A model generated the notes under the pieces. The model had not been told where the DNA came from, did not search any database, and saw nothing but the letters and a program-made list of their open reading frames with translations. Shown in pieces: positions 1 through 11,082 of a stretch of 64,000 nt of DNA (within the stretch, counting starts at the first letter, position 1; each line of letters starts with the position of its first letter). This DNA is from Stictocephala bisonia (lineage: Eukaryota; Arthropoda; Insecta; Hemiptera; Membracidae). The stretch lies in contig JAQJVL010000101.1 in the NCBI GenBank assembly GCA_035578905.1, forward strand, positions 1,152,001 through 1,216,000, in the 5' to 3' direction. Both the position numbers and the translations under genes were made by a program.

Positions 1-34
<34 letters not shown>
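1..34. repeat. (TA)n microsatellite
   Basis: Nearly pure TA dinucleotides with one C interruption. It abuts the 55-bp tandem array that follows, and TA runs recur between the first units of that array. Confidence 0.95.
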
Positions 35-35
<1 letters not shown>

Positions 36-300
36 CATAATTTGCAAATCATGGTAAAACTCGCTAGACCTGCTTCCATTGGTATATATATCATAATTTG
101 CAAATCATGGTAAAACTCGCTAGACCTGCTTCCATTGGTATGTATCATAATTCGCAAATCATGGTAACACGCACTAGACCAGTTTCCTTGGGTATAAATC
201 ATAATTTGCAGTTTTTGGTAACTCTCGCTGGACCTGCTGCTCAGGATATAATACAAATTCGCAGTTCATGGTAACACTCGCTAGACTTGCTGTCCAGGAT
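35..300. repeat. 55-bp tandem repeat, about 5 copies
   Basis: Five units of 53-56 bp begin at 35, 91, 145, 199 and 252. Each starts with TCATAATTTGCAAATCATGG or a variant and carries a shared CGCTAGACCTGC core. The first two units are nearly identical, and the later ones diverge progressively. The 73-codon open frame on the minus strand here only reflects the repeat and is not a gene. Confidence 0.92.
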
Positions 301-571
301 AAAAAAAGACCATAGACTCAGCTACTCCTGTCTACACCTGCTGCTTACATAATAATACACACTTGTTATGCATCCCAGTGTATATAACCCAAATCCATCG
401 TCAGTAACTACTCTTAGTAAGACACGCTAGGCGTCCATTACTTTGTTAGTAACACAAACTACAAGGTGTACACACAGAGTACGTAGGCTATATAGGTTAT
501 ACATACAACTGACACTTATTGACGATTAACTTTTATGTCAAGTTATTTTTAATAAATGGAAATACATAATG
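301..571. other. AT-rich spacer, nothing recognised
   Basis: AT-rich sequence between the 55-bp array and a tRNA-like fragment. I see no open frame, splice-site pair or repeat structure of note. Confidence 0.5.
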
Positions 572-634
572 ATTTAAGGCGTCTGGCTACTGAAACCCCT
601 GTTCTATGCTGGGGGTTATAGGTTCACTTCACGA
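572..634 (+). repeat. tRNA-like fragment, probable SINE relic
   Basis: The segment TTTAAGGCGTCTGGCTACTG is followed by a CCCC...GGGG stem-like pair and then by AGGTTCACTTC, a decayed RNA polymerase III B box. The order resembles the D-arm to T-arm portion of a class II (Leu/Ser-type) tRNA. No acceptor stem pairs across it, so it is not a functional tRNA. A tRNA-derived SINE remnant is the best explanation, but chance similarity cannot be excluded. Confidence 0.4.
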
Positions 635-2565
635 GTTAACCAACAAGAAAGGTTTTGATATTGTCCCTAACATAAGGGTCTTAGGTATTGGTGTATAAAT
701 AGTAATATCACAAAGAATCTACGTTTTCCTCTCCAAATTGTTATTGCTTTACAACACCAAAAATAAGCAACATAAAAAGTTACGGTCTGCTAAGTATAAA
801 CATGAGACAGCTTCATATCTTTGAATTCGTGAATTTCCTTTGAATGTAATATTAATACTACTCGTAATAAATATTTAATTTAATAACATTTTGTCCAATA
901 ATTAAAAGGCCGAAGGAGGATTCCGGCAGGTTTTTCATGTGTTTAAATTTGTCATGTCTGAACTTAACGAAGTCATAAAATGTAGATATTCTATCCTATG
1001 CCACCTCCCACTCTGCTTGTAATGTGGTTTGATAGTTACAAATGGGCAGCCTACAACATCACTGTAAGGCGACTAGAACCAATCCTGAATCAGATGAGTT
1101 TAATACTATTGGGGGATATTATTATTTATTAATTATTTATTATTAACTTCTACAGAGTCTCATTGTTTTGAAAGATCAACGGTCTTTAAACATTTGAAGA
1201 ACGGGTGCTTAAACTACGGCCTTATAAATAATTTTTTTTAATATGCATGTGTTTGAGTGGTTTTCTCGTATATAAAAAAAAATCAAACTTTATTGCATTT
1301 ATTTGTATTCACAAAAAGAAATAAACAGGAACAATATAATTTGACTAATGTTCGGTATATTTAGGTATGTAAATTAAATTATCTACTTAACACAATATAA
1401 ATATAAAAGCAATAAACATTTCAATACTTCTTCACAATATTCATCACTTAAATCTTGAGTTAGGCACTTGATAGGCTTATATTTCTAAATCCCTGTATGG
1501 AGAACCCTCCAGAAAACTTTTATTTAATAATTATTTTCATAAAAGAGGTTCAACTTTGAGAGGAGCAGTTTGGAGTTAATTTACAAGTGGAAGTCTTTCA
1601 TAATTCAACGATGGAGGAAAGTTTGAGCAATATCCTGCGGCAGGGCGGAGGATGAGGTCCTTTGGAGAGAAGAAAGCCCTGTGGCGTCGGTCCAGAAGTT
1701 ATCCTCTTCAGTCTACCTCTCCCTTCAAAATGAACATTTCATATTAATCTGCTATTTATGTATACAAGTTTCAATTGCCACTAGGCTCCATTGCTGGCAA
1801 GTTAGTTGAATGTATGGACGTTTGAAACTAACTTTTGGCATTTATAAGGAGTTACAAACATTCTGTTGTTATCTCTTGTCTATTCTATCCAGACAATCAG
1901 TTTGAAATGTAGCAAATAGATAATATAAATGAAAATCTTTTATGTATAGATTCGAGAATATGAAATGCCACGTTCTGGTTAACAAGAGTAAACTTCAAAT
2001 CCTAGAATATAGTAATTAGCTTTTTACAAGTAATAAATGTATATATTTAAACATGTATACCATTTATGTATGTATATTGATATGAATGCAATAATATAAT
2101 AATCAGGTATTTGGCTGTTGTATGTATGGACCTGTTGGCTGCATTGTGTAATGTCAGTTCACAAGTGAGCTGGATTTGGGATTGTTGTACAATTACATGC
2201 ACTCCACGTCCCAAACAACTACCATATACCTGCCCACCCTACAAATGTATAAAATTGGAAATGGCCCACTGACCCAACTTAAGAATGTAACTAACTGCTC
2301 GTGTCCCACCTGCCCACCTTAAACTCACATACAATTATCTAAGCTTACGGAAATAAACAAGTGGTCTTGGCTTACTTGGCCAATTTACAAATATACACTT
2401 ATAAATTTGTGGTGGTCCCTACACAACTTTTGAACACGTACAACAGATGGTGGCACTCTCACCTAACTTGCAATCACTTACAACTAAATTGGCGCACCTG
2501 ACCATTTTACAAAAACATGGAGATACTTGTATCTGGTTTCAAGAATATTTTTCTTCCTATCATTT
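635..2565. other. AT-rich non-coding region
   Basis: No convincing gene. A GC-richer patch at about 1600-1740 has an open minus-strand frame of roughly 45 codons rich in Pro, Arg and Leu, without clear splice borders. At 2150-2510 loosely repeated CCTGCCCACC and TTACAAATA words suggest an old degenerate repeat. Nothing else stands out. Confidence 0.5.
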
Positions 2566-3089
2566 TGCTTCCTAAGTTATATCATCCTCGACACTTATCT
2601 TGAAGTGTTTTTGGGAAAACTTGACTTTTTGAGGCATGATATCCTAATGTTAGGAGATTTTAATGCTATTGGTAATAACTGGAATTAATATGCCTTTTCG
2701 CCTGAGGCAGTTCCTGTTCCAAGGGCTAGGACGAGTCTATATTAAATTTTATAAACTTTCTGAATCTTTCACAACTAAACATAGATCTGAACGTCTTTAA
2801 CCTTATCCTCAAACATTACCAGCACATTACAGAGTCTTAATAGTATTTCACTAGTCAGAGAAGACAGAGACCACCCCCTCTTCAAATTTCCATTCAATGG
2901 GTGAGTTGGTTGAACGACTCCCAAAAAGAAATTTATAATTTTTCTTCATGGAATTGTTTGGGATTTAACCATGAAACTTCATTGGGTAACTGAACAAATG
3001 TATGCCCAATTGTTATGCAGCTGTCAAGGCTTTTAATTCTGATATAATTGAGTGAACGAAAAAAAAATGACGAAGAGTTTCCAGGTACT

Positions 3090-3160
3090 CTAAGTGGTTC
3101 TAAGTGGTTCTAAGTGGTTCTAAGTGGTTCTAAGTGGTTCTAAGTGGTTCTAAGTGGTTC
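3090..3160. repeat. 10-bp tandem repeat, 7 copies, inside a LINE
   Basis: Seven perfect copies of TAAGTGGTTC run from 3091 to 3160. The flanks (TACTC before, TCAAGAGG after) read as Tyr-Ser-Lys-Trp-Phe-Ser-Arg. This fits the YPKWFSRE-like linker between endonuclease and RT, so the array grew out of LINE coding sequence. Confidence 0.95.
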
Positions 3161-3503
3161 TCAAGAGGAAATGTTCTTATCGTTATAAATTTAAGTGTTC
3201 AGGGAGAATAGACTAGTACGAGGTTTACGTTGGCCTAAGAAAGGATCTGATAGAGGAATTAGATCACTGGAGGAGTGAGCACACACCGTGTTGTGAGTAA
3301 CATGAACTTGAAGCAATGTGCCTTCAGGGTATATGTTTAGGGTCGATTCTTTTTCTATCACGGCAGTGACAAACTGTACATGCTCCAAATTTGTTCAACG
3401 TGTATACCGCTGACATTCCAATCACAAAGTCTAGGCAGTTTATATGTGCAGACGATATTGCTTTACTTATGAACACAAGGACTTCAGTGCTACTGAAGAA
3501 ACT

Positions 3504-3559
3504 TTAATTTAATTTATTTATTTTTTTTATTTATTATTGTTTTTTTTTTTTTTTTTTTA
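3504..3559. repeat. T-rich simple-sequence insertion in LINE RT
   Basis: An ATTT/T-run block separates the FICADD palm motif from the downstream segment reading TSDLAALEDYF, which is normally close to it in Jockey RTs. It could be an insertion tail or slippage expansion. Confidence 0.7.
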
Positions 3560-4429
3560 ACTTACAAGTGATCTTGCAGCCCTCGAAGATTATTTCATAA
3601 CCTGAAGCTTAATCATAACCCATCAAAAACCTAAGGGGATTTATGATGGGTTGTCATAGATTGTCCACTTAGGTGGATAGAACTCCTGTACTATCCACCT
3701 AAGTAACATACTGGCTAATCGAAAATTGAACATCTTTCTAACTGGTGTAAAACTCCACCACAGTGACCATCCACAGTATCTGGGAATAACGTTGGATCGA
3801 TTACTGATGTTAAAAAGCCATCGTCAAATAATAGCAACTAAAATTGAAACTAGAGCAAATGTACAACATCACATGACTGGAACAAATTGGGGAGCCGACA
3901 CACACGTCCTGCGTACAACTGCTTTATCACTGGTTTATTTAGCTACTGGATACAGTGATCCAAAATGGCTAAATATCGCACACACTAAAGCAAATTATGT
4001 CCAACTTTAGGGCCATAAGAGCTATTTTAATGCATTCTCATGGCAACTTCTCTTCTCATGGCTCTCAGTGCTGTGCAGCTCATAGCTCCTCCAGAGATAA
4101 GACGTCAGGAGACACTGTTTAAAGAATGCAATAAGATCTTGAATGGCCCACACCTCCCATTACACAGGATCTCCCTCGACAGAATAGTCGCTTAAAATCT
4201 CGAAACCAATCTCTACATACTGCTTTTCAGCTAAACAGATGAAATTTCTTGCCCAACACTAGCTAGGCCGAATAGTTTTGATGGACGAAATAAGTACCTT
4301 ATTACGATCCGTCAATGCCTGTTGCTGACATTCCCTTATCATATGTCGACACGTCCAATATGCGATCAAGAACTTAGACTTGCTCAGAATGTGATAATAA
4401 TAATGTTCCATCGTTTGTTATCAAAGTAG

Positions 4430-4860
4430 TGTCTGACATAATTACCACTGTGCTTGGCTCTTTGCTTAACTGGAGTTTTATTGTGGGAAAGTGTCCTTCA
4501 GTCTGAAATACAGCTCTAGTAACACCGATCCTAAAAAAGTACTACTGAATATATCTAATTTTAGACCAATATATATTCTATGTGTAGTACTCAAGATATT
4601 TTAGAAGGTTGTACACAGTTTTTTCTTTGAACAAAAAATACTTCCTCCTCAAATGTTTTCATCAAAAATTATCCAATTGTTACCAACTTGTCCTCGTTTC
4701 TTTCAGTTGAGTTACTGGATGAGATACTGTAGTAGAGCATCGAGGACAGGTTAAGGCCATTTATCTCAATTTTCAGAAGGCTTTCGGCAAGATTTCTCGT
4801 CCTGTATTTTTAAAGACGGTCCCTTTCCATAGATTTTCTGGTCCTTATGCAGGGGTAAAC
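4430..4860 (+). pseudogene. LINE reverse transcriptase N-terminal fragment
   Basis: A second, separate LINE relic. Translated in shifting frames it gives DIITTVLGSLLNWSFIVGK, then VTPILKK, then NFRPISILCVVLKILEKVV (the conserved RPIS region at the start of the RT fingers). It then gives LNFQKAFGKI, corresponding to the LDFSKAFD block that carries the first catalytic aspartate, here lost. The order and spacing match RT domains of CR1/Jockey-like LINEs. It precedes the palm region in the normal order yet lies downstream of a relic that already contains palm and thumb, so it belongs to another insertion. Multiple frameshifts and stops are present. Confidence 0.8.
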
Positions 4861-5330
4861 TTTCATGCTTTGTCAGGCTTTCTCTACCTTGTAACCCCGC
4901 AATTTGCCACTTTGACTTACTATAGGCTAGCACGCTCCTTTTTATTCAATTATTACAATAGTATTGTATGTACAAAGTGCATAGATTTTTTTTTATAGTT
5001 TATTTGTATTTATTTCAATATTATCATATCAGAACAGGATAGAGTAAAAGCTACTTAATTCCTGTACTGTAATATTTAGATCATAAAAAGATTTTGTAAA
5101 ATTAAACAGAATCCAAACTAAGAATAAATATATAATTAACATTAATAACGATTTGAGATGCCTGAGAGTGCAACTCTGCTTTTATCCGGTCTTCTATGAT
5201 ATTTTGACTTCATAGATGTAAGGACAGAAAACAACTATTGAGCGGACCCCATAATTGCATTGAGAGGACTGAGCTTAGGATATATCACCTACAATCCCCA
5301 TAACACTTTGTCCCTAGTTAGCTGGGTTAC
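4861..5330. other. Non-coding region, nothing recognised
   Basis: It begins with moderately complex sequence that may continue the LINE fragment, then AT-rich sequence. No ORF or repeat could be assigned. Confidence 0.5.
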
Positions 5331-5334
5331 AACA

Positions 5335-5480
5335 CTGAGCCTCAAGTGCCCACTGCAAGTGGCGTGGTGGAAAGAAACGTGTGTGCTCATCCAAGGGACG
5401 AGAATCGGTCGGCTCGGCGCATGACGTCACGTGAGGCTCAGAACTCCTGGCCGTGCGCGCCGCGCCGCTATAGTATATAA
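5335..5480 (+). promoter_or_regulatory. GC-rich island with CRE/E-box overlap and TATA-like box
   Basis: A short island of about 60 percent GC or more in AT-rich surroundings. It holds a perfect CRE palindrome TGACGTCA (5422-5429) overlapping the E-box CACGTG (5428-5433). About 45 bp further, TATATAA lies at 5474-5480, just after a CG-rich GCGCGCCGCGCCGC tract. A 14-bp inverted repeat with one mismatch (5335-5348 with 5428-5441) brackets much of it. It could be a promoter or part of a transposon. No attached exon was identified. Confidence 0.35.
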
Positions 5481-7255
5481 ATATAATAATCACATAGTTA
5501 TATAAAACCTATTTATCTCACATAATTACGCTTTCAACCAAATCTTTTAATTCTATTACTATATTATCAGATATATTAATCAATTCGACCTCCACAAACT
5601 TGTACAAGTACTCGCATGCTAATAACAAAATAAATATAATTTAATTTTGTAAGTTCAGTCATTTAAATTTCTTGCTCAATGGCGCTAATTTTAAAGAATG
5701 CACCATTATATTACCACATTTTAAATATGACTGAAATTCGTTAACATTAATTATTGAATTCAATTAAAATAATGGGAGTTTCTAGCGTTAATTAAATGCA
5801 GTTCTTTCGGGCATACACTGGTCTAAATATAGTTTTTAGTTTATGATTGCATAAGCAGATAAAACCAAGCTCAACAGCTAGATACTGAATGTTGACAAAA
5901 TGCTATTAAATTTTATATGCATGTCTTGATAATAGTAAAGGTTTTCATGTATTGTATGATTTATTAAGTAATAAATAAATAATTATCTGAAGATTGATAA
6001 GCTGAAAAGTACTATCATTTTATATTTTGTATACAGTTGAAATTTAAACAAGAAAACCTCATGAAAAGCTAAAGTAGTACATTTATAAAACAAACTACAA
6101 TTTTTAAGACATAAATTACAAACCTGAGATATTCAATACAAAATAAAATGTAACATTTTTCTTTACTACTGTATAGGACAGAATATTGCGGTATTTAGAT
6201 GGAACAGAGATATATAACCAAGATACTTACGCTTTTTATAAGAAGAATTGTTTTCTTTTGACTTAAGTATATTTAAAAGAGGTGCGACATCGCATTTAAG
6301 AGCTCAGACATTTTTAGAGCAGTAGTTTAGAAGTTTTTGTTTCAACTAATATAGCATTTATCAGAAAAATGATTTGACCAAATAGTAGTGTTTTAAATTT
6401 ATGTTGTCTTTGGGACCACATGCATTAACCACTGTTTTGCTAAATTGTCTGCTTTGGGAAATCTATGGTATTTTATATCAGTACCAGTTATATTATATAA
6501 TAAGTCTTTTTTAAATAAATTCTCTGAACACGTTTGATTATTTTTAATGGAATAAATCTTTTTCAACTCTTCAAAATATTTTCATTTAATGCTTAAACCG
6601 TATTATTTATGGAATAACAATTTTTCATACTATTTTCATACTGAAACGTTCAGTACGGTTTCAATTCTTAAAATATCCAAACTGAGTTTTCATTTCAATA
6701 GTTTCTTATATGTTTCTCTAGATAGATTCTACAATAAGGGGCTGTTTGTACTTTTTCTGTAAAAGGAAAAAGTAGCCTCACTAATATAGCCTCACTTCAA
6801 TGGGGCTGTCAAATAGAAAACAATTTTATTTTTTATTAATACTAAAACCAAATAACATTTTTAATTATTTAAGAATGTATAGTTTGTATTTGGGGGGGGG
6901 GGGGGAGACTTGCCACACTCCCCTACACCCTGACGCCCCACTCACTAGTCAGATTGAGAAACCCAGCTACTGTCGCCGCAGAAATAAAGAATTATAATAA
7001 GCAACAATGTAAAATACAAACAAATTAGCGAATGAACCATTAGTATAAATTTACTGTCTTTTCAATTTCAAAAGATGAACATGATGTATTTAAATAGTAA
7101 TAGGATACAATCAAAATAATCATTAAGAAATGTTTTTATAATGCTATCTTAGTTTAATCCACAATGATCATGGTTAATCAGAAATCAGAAAATATATCAA
7201 CATTTATAAAAGTGTACGGTACACTGTAAGCGATTGTACTGTTTTTAATACGTGA
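5481..7255. other. AT-rich region with a G14 tract
   Basis: Very AT-rich DNA without a gene. A run of 14 G at 6892-6905 is followed by a C-rich patch (6910-6980) that has no clear exon borders. Confidence 0.55.
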
Positions 7256-7258
7256 CCT

Positions 7259-8035
7259 TTGGTAGTACCGGCAGTCACCAAAAGAAAGCACTGCATTCGC
7301 TACATTGTTTATATCTTCAAAAAATCGAATTACATCAGTTTTAACTTACGCCAAACCGACTTAGACGGTACTCTAACCATTATGTTGTCAGAAACTGAAC
7401 TCGAAGAAGTCCAATCAACTAAATTTCTTGGAATATACCTGGAACAAAGCGTATCCTGGAACGATCACACAAACAAGATCTGTTCTAAATTAGCATCAAG
7501 TATATATTGTTTGAGATATTTGTCCAAATACTGCCCGATTGAAATTCTTATGACGGCGTATTATGGGATCATATACCCACATCTATCCTATGGGGTGATA
7601 CTGTGGGGTGGATGCTCAAATAGAGAATTTTTGCGAATATTCAGACTGCAGAAAAAAGCAGTACGAATTATTTTAAAATTAAAAAGCAGAGATTCGTGCA
7701 GAACTGCATTTCAGAATCTAAAACTGTTGACCCTGCCCTGCATTTATATATTGGAAACAATCACTTACTGCATGACCAAATGCACTCTAACTAGAGGCAC
7801 CGACATACACGGACACAACACCAGAGGCAGGGAAACCTACCGAACTGGGCAACACAGGACGGTGGTTTTCGAACATCTTCCTTCTCAGGCCGGTGTTCGA
7901 TTAATCAACAGTCTACCCAATGAATTCAAATGTGCACAGGTGCCCAAGGCATTGAAGGCTCGTCTTAAAAACGTACTTATATCAAACGCTTTCTACAGCG
8001 TGGACGAGTTCCTTGCACATAACTGGGAGACCTAG
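7259..8035 (+). CDS. 5'-truncated LINE pol: reverse transcriptase C-terminal part
   Basis: An undamaged open frame of 258 codons encodes the thumb and C-terminal region of a Jockey/BS-like non-LTR reverse transcriptase. Visible blocks in order are FLGIYLEQSVSWNDH (about residue 55), AYYGIIYPHLSYGVILWGG (about 100), LQKKAVRII (about 129), the family signature HNTRGRE (about 187), a GVRLINSLPNEFK segment (about 213), and AFYSVDEFL shortly before the stop. The catalytic YADD palm is absent, so the copy was truncated on insertion and the first ATG is not a true start. It has no stop or frameshift over 777 bp, so it is the youngest LINE in the window. A 3' UTR and a TTGAATTTGAATC-type tail follow directly. 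It cannot make an active transposition enzyme alone. Confidence 0.9.
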   Translation: MVVPAVTKRKHCIRYIVYIFKKSNYISFNLRQTDLDGTLTIMLSETELEEVQSTKFLGIYLEQSVSWNDHTNKICSKLASSIYCLRYLSKYCPIEILMTAYYGIIYPHLSYGVILWGGCSNREFLRIFRLQKKAVRIILKLKSRDSCRTAFQNLKLLTLPCIYILETITYCMTKCTLTRGTDIHGHNTRGRETYRTGQHRTVVFEHLPSQAGVRLINSLPNEFKCAQVPKALKARLKNVLISNAFYSVDEFLAHNWET

Positions 8036-8396
8036 TAATGCCAAATGACCCTCAAATATTGGCATGGCACAGGGAGGTGGAGTGGCCGCTATCTATTTAT
8101 TTAGTTATGTATTTATTTATTTTAGTTTTAATATTTTAACCCAGTTTAAATGAGAGCGTGAATGTAAGACAGTTTGTATGTTTGTATGAACATATTTATT
8201 TAGTTATATATTTATTATTTAGTTTCAGAATTTTAATCTAGTATAAATGAGAGAGTGAATGTAAGACATCTTGTATGTTTGTATGTTTGTTTAAGATTGT
8301 ATGTATAGGATAGGTTATTTTTATTATTAATATTGACTATTGCGATGCAATTCATGTAATTGTCTTCATGCAATAAAACATTTGAATTTGAATCTT
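8036..8396 (+). mobile_element. LINE 3' UTR with internal duplication and tail
   Basis: This non-coding tail continues from the RT frame. It contains two tandem copies of a roughly 97-bp unit (about 8092-8190 and 8191-8286), each running from TATTTATTTAGTTAT to GAATGTAAGAC. It ends with ATGCAATTCATGTAATTGTC, GCAATAAAA (a polyadenylation-like signal) and a short TTGAATTTGAATC tail. The same ending recurs at 24.5 kb (-) and 28.0 kb (+), which defines the family's 3' end. Confidence 0.8.
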
Positions 8397-8619
8397 AATG
8401 TTAGCTGCAATATTTTCTATTCAATGGACATCTCCCTTTATAAATTGAATTTTATTCATATGTTCATTCACACATACAAAAATATATAAACATTTTTACA
8501 TATTCTATCCAGCTATGGATATTTTGGTATTTTCATTCCATTTGCCAAGAAACTGTTTATTCTTTCAGAATAATACCTATAGATGATCTAATCTTTTACC
8601 TTGTTAACAATCAGGCCCC

Positions 8620-10921
8620 AAAACAAATAGTCAGTAATATATGTTGTTGGTTATCATTCTATACTTTATATTGTGAACTAGTAGTCCTAGAATTCAAATA
8701 ATCAGTCATAGGCCTACGTTTTAATAATACAGTAGTATACTTCATATCGTGAATAGTCGAAGATAATTCAAATATTCATTTATTGACCTACAATTATTTC
8801 ATGATATACAATATATCGTAAACTAGTAGTTCCGGAATTCAATTACTCAGTAATACGTGTCGTTAACTGTATACTAAAGTATAAATATCGTAATAAGTAG
8901 TAGTCCCGTTATTCAACTACTCAGTAATACGTGTTGTTAACTGTATACTAAAGTATAAATATCATAATAAGTAGTAGTCCCGTTATTCAACTACTCAGTA
9001 ATAGGTGTTGTTAACTGTATACTAAAGTATAAATATCGTAATGAGTAGTAGTCCCGTTATTCAACTACTCAGTAATACGTGTTGTTAACTGTATACTAAA
9101 GTATAAATATCGTAATAAGTAGTAGTCCCGTTATTCAACTACTCAGTAATAGGTGTTGTTAACTGTATACTAAAGTATAAATATCGTAATAAGTAGTAGT
9201 CCCGTTATTCAACTACTCAGTAATACGTGTTGTTAACTGTATACTAAAGTATAAATATCGTAATAAGTAGTAGTCCCGATATTCAACTACTCAGTAATAC
9301 GTGTTGTTAACTGTATACTAAAGTATAAATATCGTAATAAGTAGTAGTCCCGGTATTCAACTACTCAGTAATACGTGTTGTTAACTGTATACTAAAGTAT
9401 AAATATCGTAATAAGTAGTAGTCCCGATATTCAACTACTCAGTAATACGTGTTGTTAACTGTATACTAAAGTATAAATATCGTAATAAGTAATAGTCCCG
9501 ATATTCAGTTACTCAGTAATACGTGTTGTTAATTGTATACTAAAGTATAAATATCGTAATAAGTAATAGTCCCGGTATTCAACTACTCAGTAATACGTGT
9601 TGTTAACTGTATACTAAAGTATAAATATCGTAATAAGTAGTAGTCCCGGTATTCAGTTACTCAGTAATACGTGTTGTTAACTGTAAACTAAAGTATAAAA
9701 ATATCGTAATAAGCAGTAGTCCCGGTATTCAATTACTCAGTAATACGTGTTGTTAACTGTATACTAAAGTATAAATATCGTAATAAGTAATAGTCCCGGT
9801 ATTCAACTACTCAGTAATACGTGTTGTTAACTGTATACTAAAGTATAAATATCGTAATAAGTAATAGTCCCGGTATTCAACTACTCAGTAATACGTGTTG
9901 TTAACTGTATACTAAAGTATAAATATCGTAATAAGTAATAGTCCCGGTATTCAATTACTCAGTAATACGTGTTGTTAACTGTAAACTAAAGTATAAAAAT
10001 ATCGTAATAAGCAGTAGTCCCGGTATTCAATTACTCAGTAATACGTGTTGTTAACTGTAAACTAAAGTATAAAAATATCGTAATAAGCAGTAGTCCCGGT
10101 ATTCAATTACTCAGTAATACGTGTTGTTAACTGTATACTAAAGTATAAATATCGTAATAAGTAATAGTCCCGGTATTCAACTACTCAGTAATACGTGTTG
10201 TTAACTGTATACTAAAGTATAAATATCGTAATAAGTAATAGTCCCGGTATTCAACTACTCAGTAATACGTGTTGTTAACTGTATACTAAAGTATAAATAT
10301 CGTAATAAGTAATAGTCCCGGTATTCAACTACTCAGTAATACGTGTTGTTAACTGTAAACTAAAGTATAAAAATATCGTAATAAGCAGTAGTCCCGGTAT
10401 TCAGTTACTCAGTAATACGTGTTGTTAACTGTATACTAAAGTATAAATATCGTAATAAGTAATAGTCCCGGTATTCAACTACTCAGTAATACGTGTTGTT
10501 AACTGTATACTAAAGTATAAATATCGTAATAAGTAATAGTCCCGGTATTCAACTACTCAGTAATACGTGTTGTTAACTGTATACTAAAGTATAAATATCG
10601 TAATAAGTAATAGTCCCGGTATTCAACTACTCAGTAATACGTGTTGTTAACTGTATACTAAAGTATAAATATCGTAATAAGTAATAGTCCCGGTATTCAG
10701 TTACTCAGTAATACGTGTTGTTAACTGTATACTAAAGTATAAATATCGTAATAAGTAGTAGTCCCGGTATTCAGTTACTCAGTAATACGTGTTGTTAACT
10801 GTATACTAAAGTATAAAAATATCGTAATAAGCAGTAGTCCCGGTATTCAATTACTCAGTAATACGTGTTGTTAACTGTAAACTAAAGTATAAAAATATCG
10901 TAATAAGCAGTAGTCCCGGTA
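8620..10921. repeat. 74-bp tandem satellite, about 28 good copies plus 3 decayed
   Basis: Unit starts are marked by CTCAGTAATACGTGTTGTTA at 8845, 8920, 8994, 9068 and onward. The period is 74 bp, or 76 bp in copies carrying GTATAAAAATATC instead of GTATAAATATC. At least three variant types (GTAGTAG, GTAATAG and GCAGTAG before TCCCG) are interspersed, with the 76-bp GCAGTAG type recurring as an interleaved subfamily. At the left edge (about 8620-8840) three units are strongly decayed. At the right edge the array stops abruptly within a near-perfect unit, where a dispersed repeat begins at 10922. Confidence 0.97.
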
Positions 10922-11075
10922 TTTATTTATTTATTCATAAGACGCCGATCGTCAAGAAATGGGCGAATATGATTTCGAATGTGTGTAGATGAGCGAATGT
11001 AGTCATTGTTACAAACTAAGGCCGACTATTCCTTAGAAAGTGCCATTAATTAATAGCCCAATGACAAAAGGACAG
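10922..11075 (-). mobile_element. Dispersed repeat family, copy 1
   Basis: Sequence from the ATTT run through GACGCCGATCGTCAAGA, GTAGTCATTGTTACAAACTA and ATTAATAGCCCAAT is shared in the same order with 25560-25705 and 39085-39245. Read on the minus strand it ends in an AAAT-type tail, as expected for a SINE or LINE 3' end. The family was not recognised. Confidence 0.75.
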
Positions 11076-11082
11076 CCTGGCT

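Larger units (their letters stand above)
2570..4250 (+). pseudogene. Jockey-type LINE relic (endonuclease to reverse transcriptase)
   Basis: This is a broken non-LTR retrotransposon pol gene. The AP endonuclease part shows MLGDFNAIGNNWN near 2640-2690 (the conserved GDFN motif) and further decayed endonuclease sequence, including the acidic HP motif region near 2870. The endonuclease-RT linker carries an expanded 10-bp repeat. The RT palm follows at 3385-3480 with LFNVYTADIP and FICADDIALL, in which the catalytic YADD is altered to CADD. After a T-rich insertion the thumb appears, open at 3726-4010: YLGITLDRLL, then TNWGADTHVLRTTALSLVY, then WLNIAHTK. In another frame, IAPPEIRRQE lies near 4085-4115. 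These motifs match Jockey-clade RTs. The RT fingers are mostly deleted and several frameshifts and stops are present, so it is dead. The element probably transposed by target-primed reverse transcription when alive. Confidence 0.9.
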
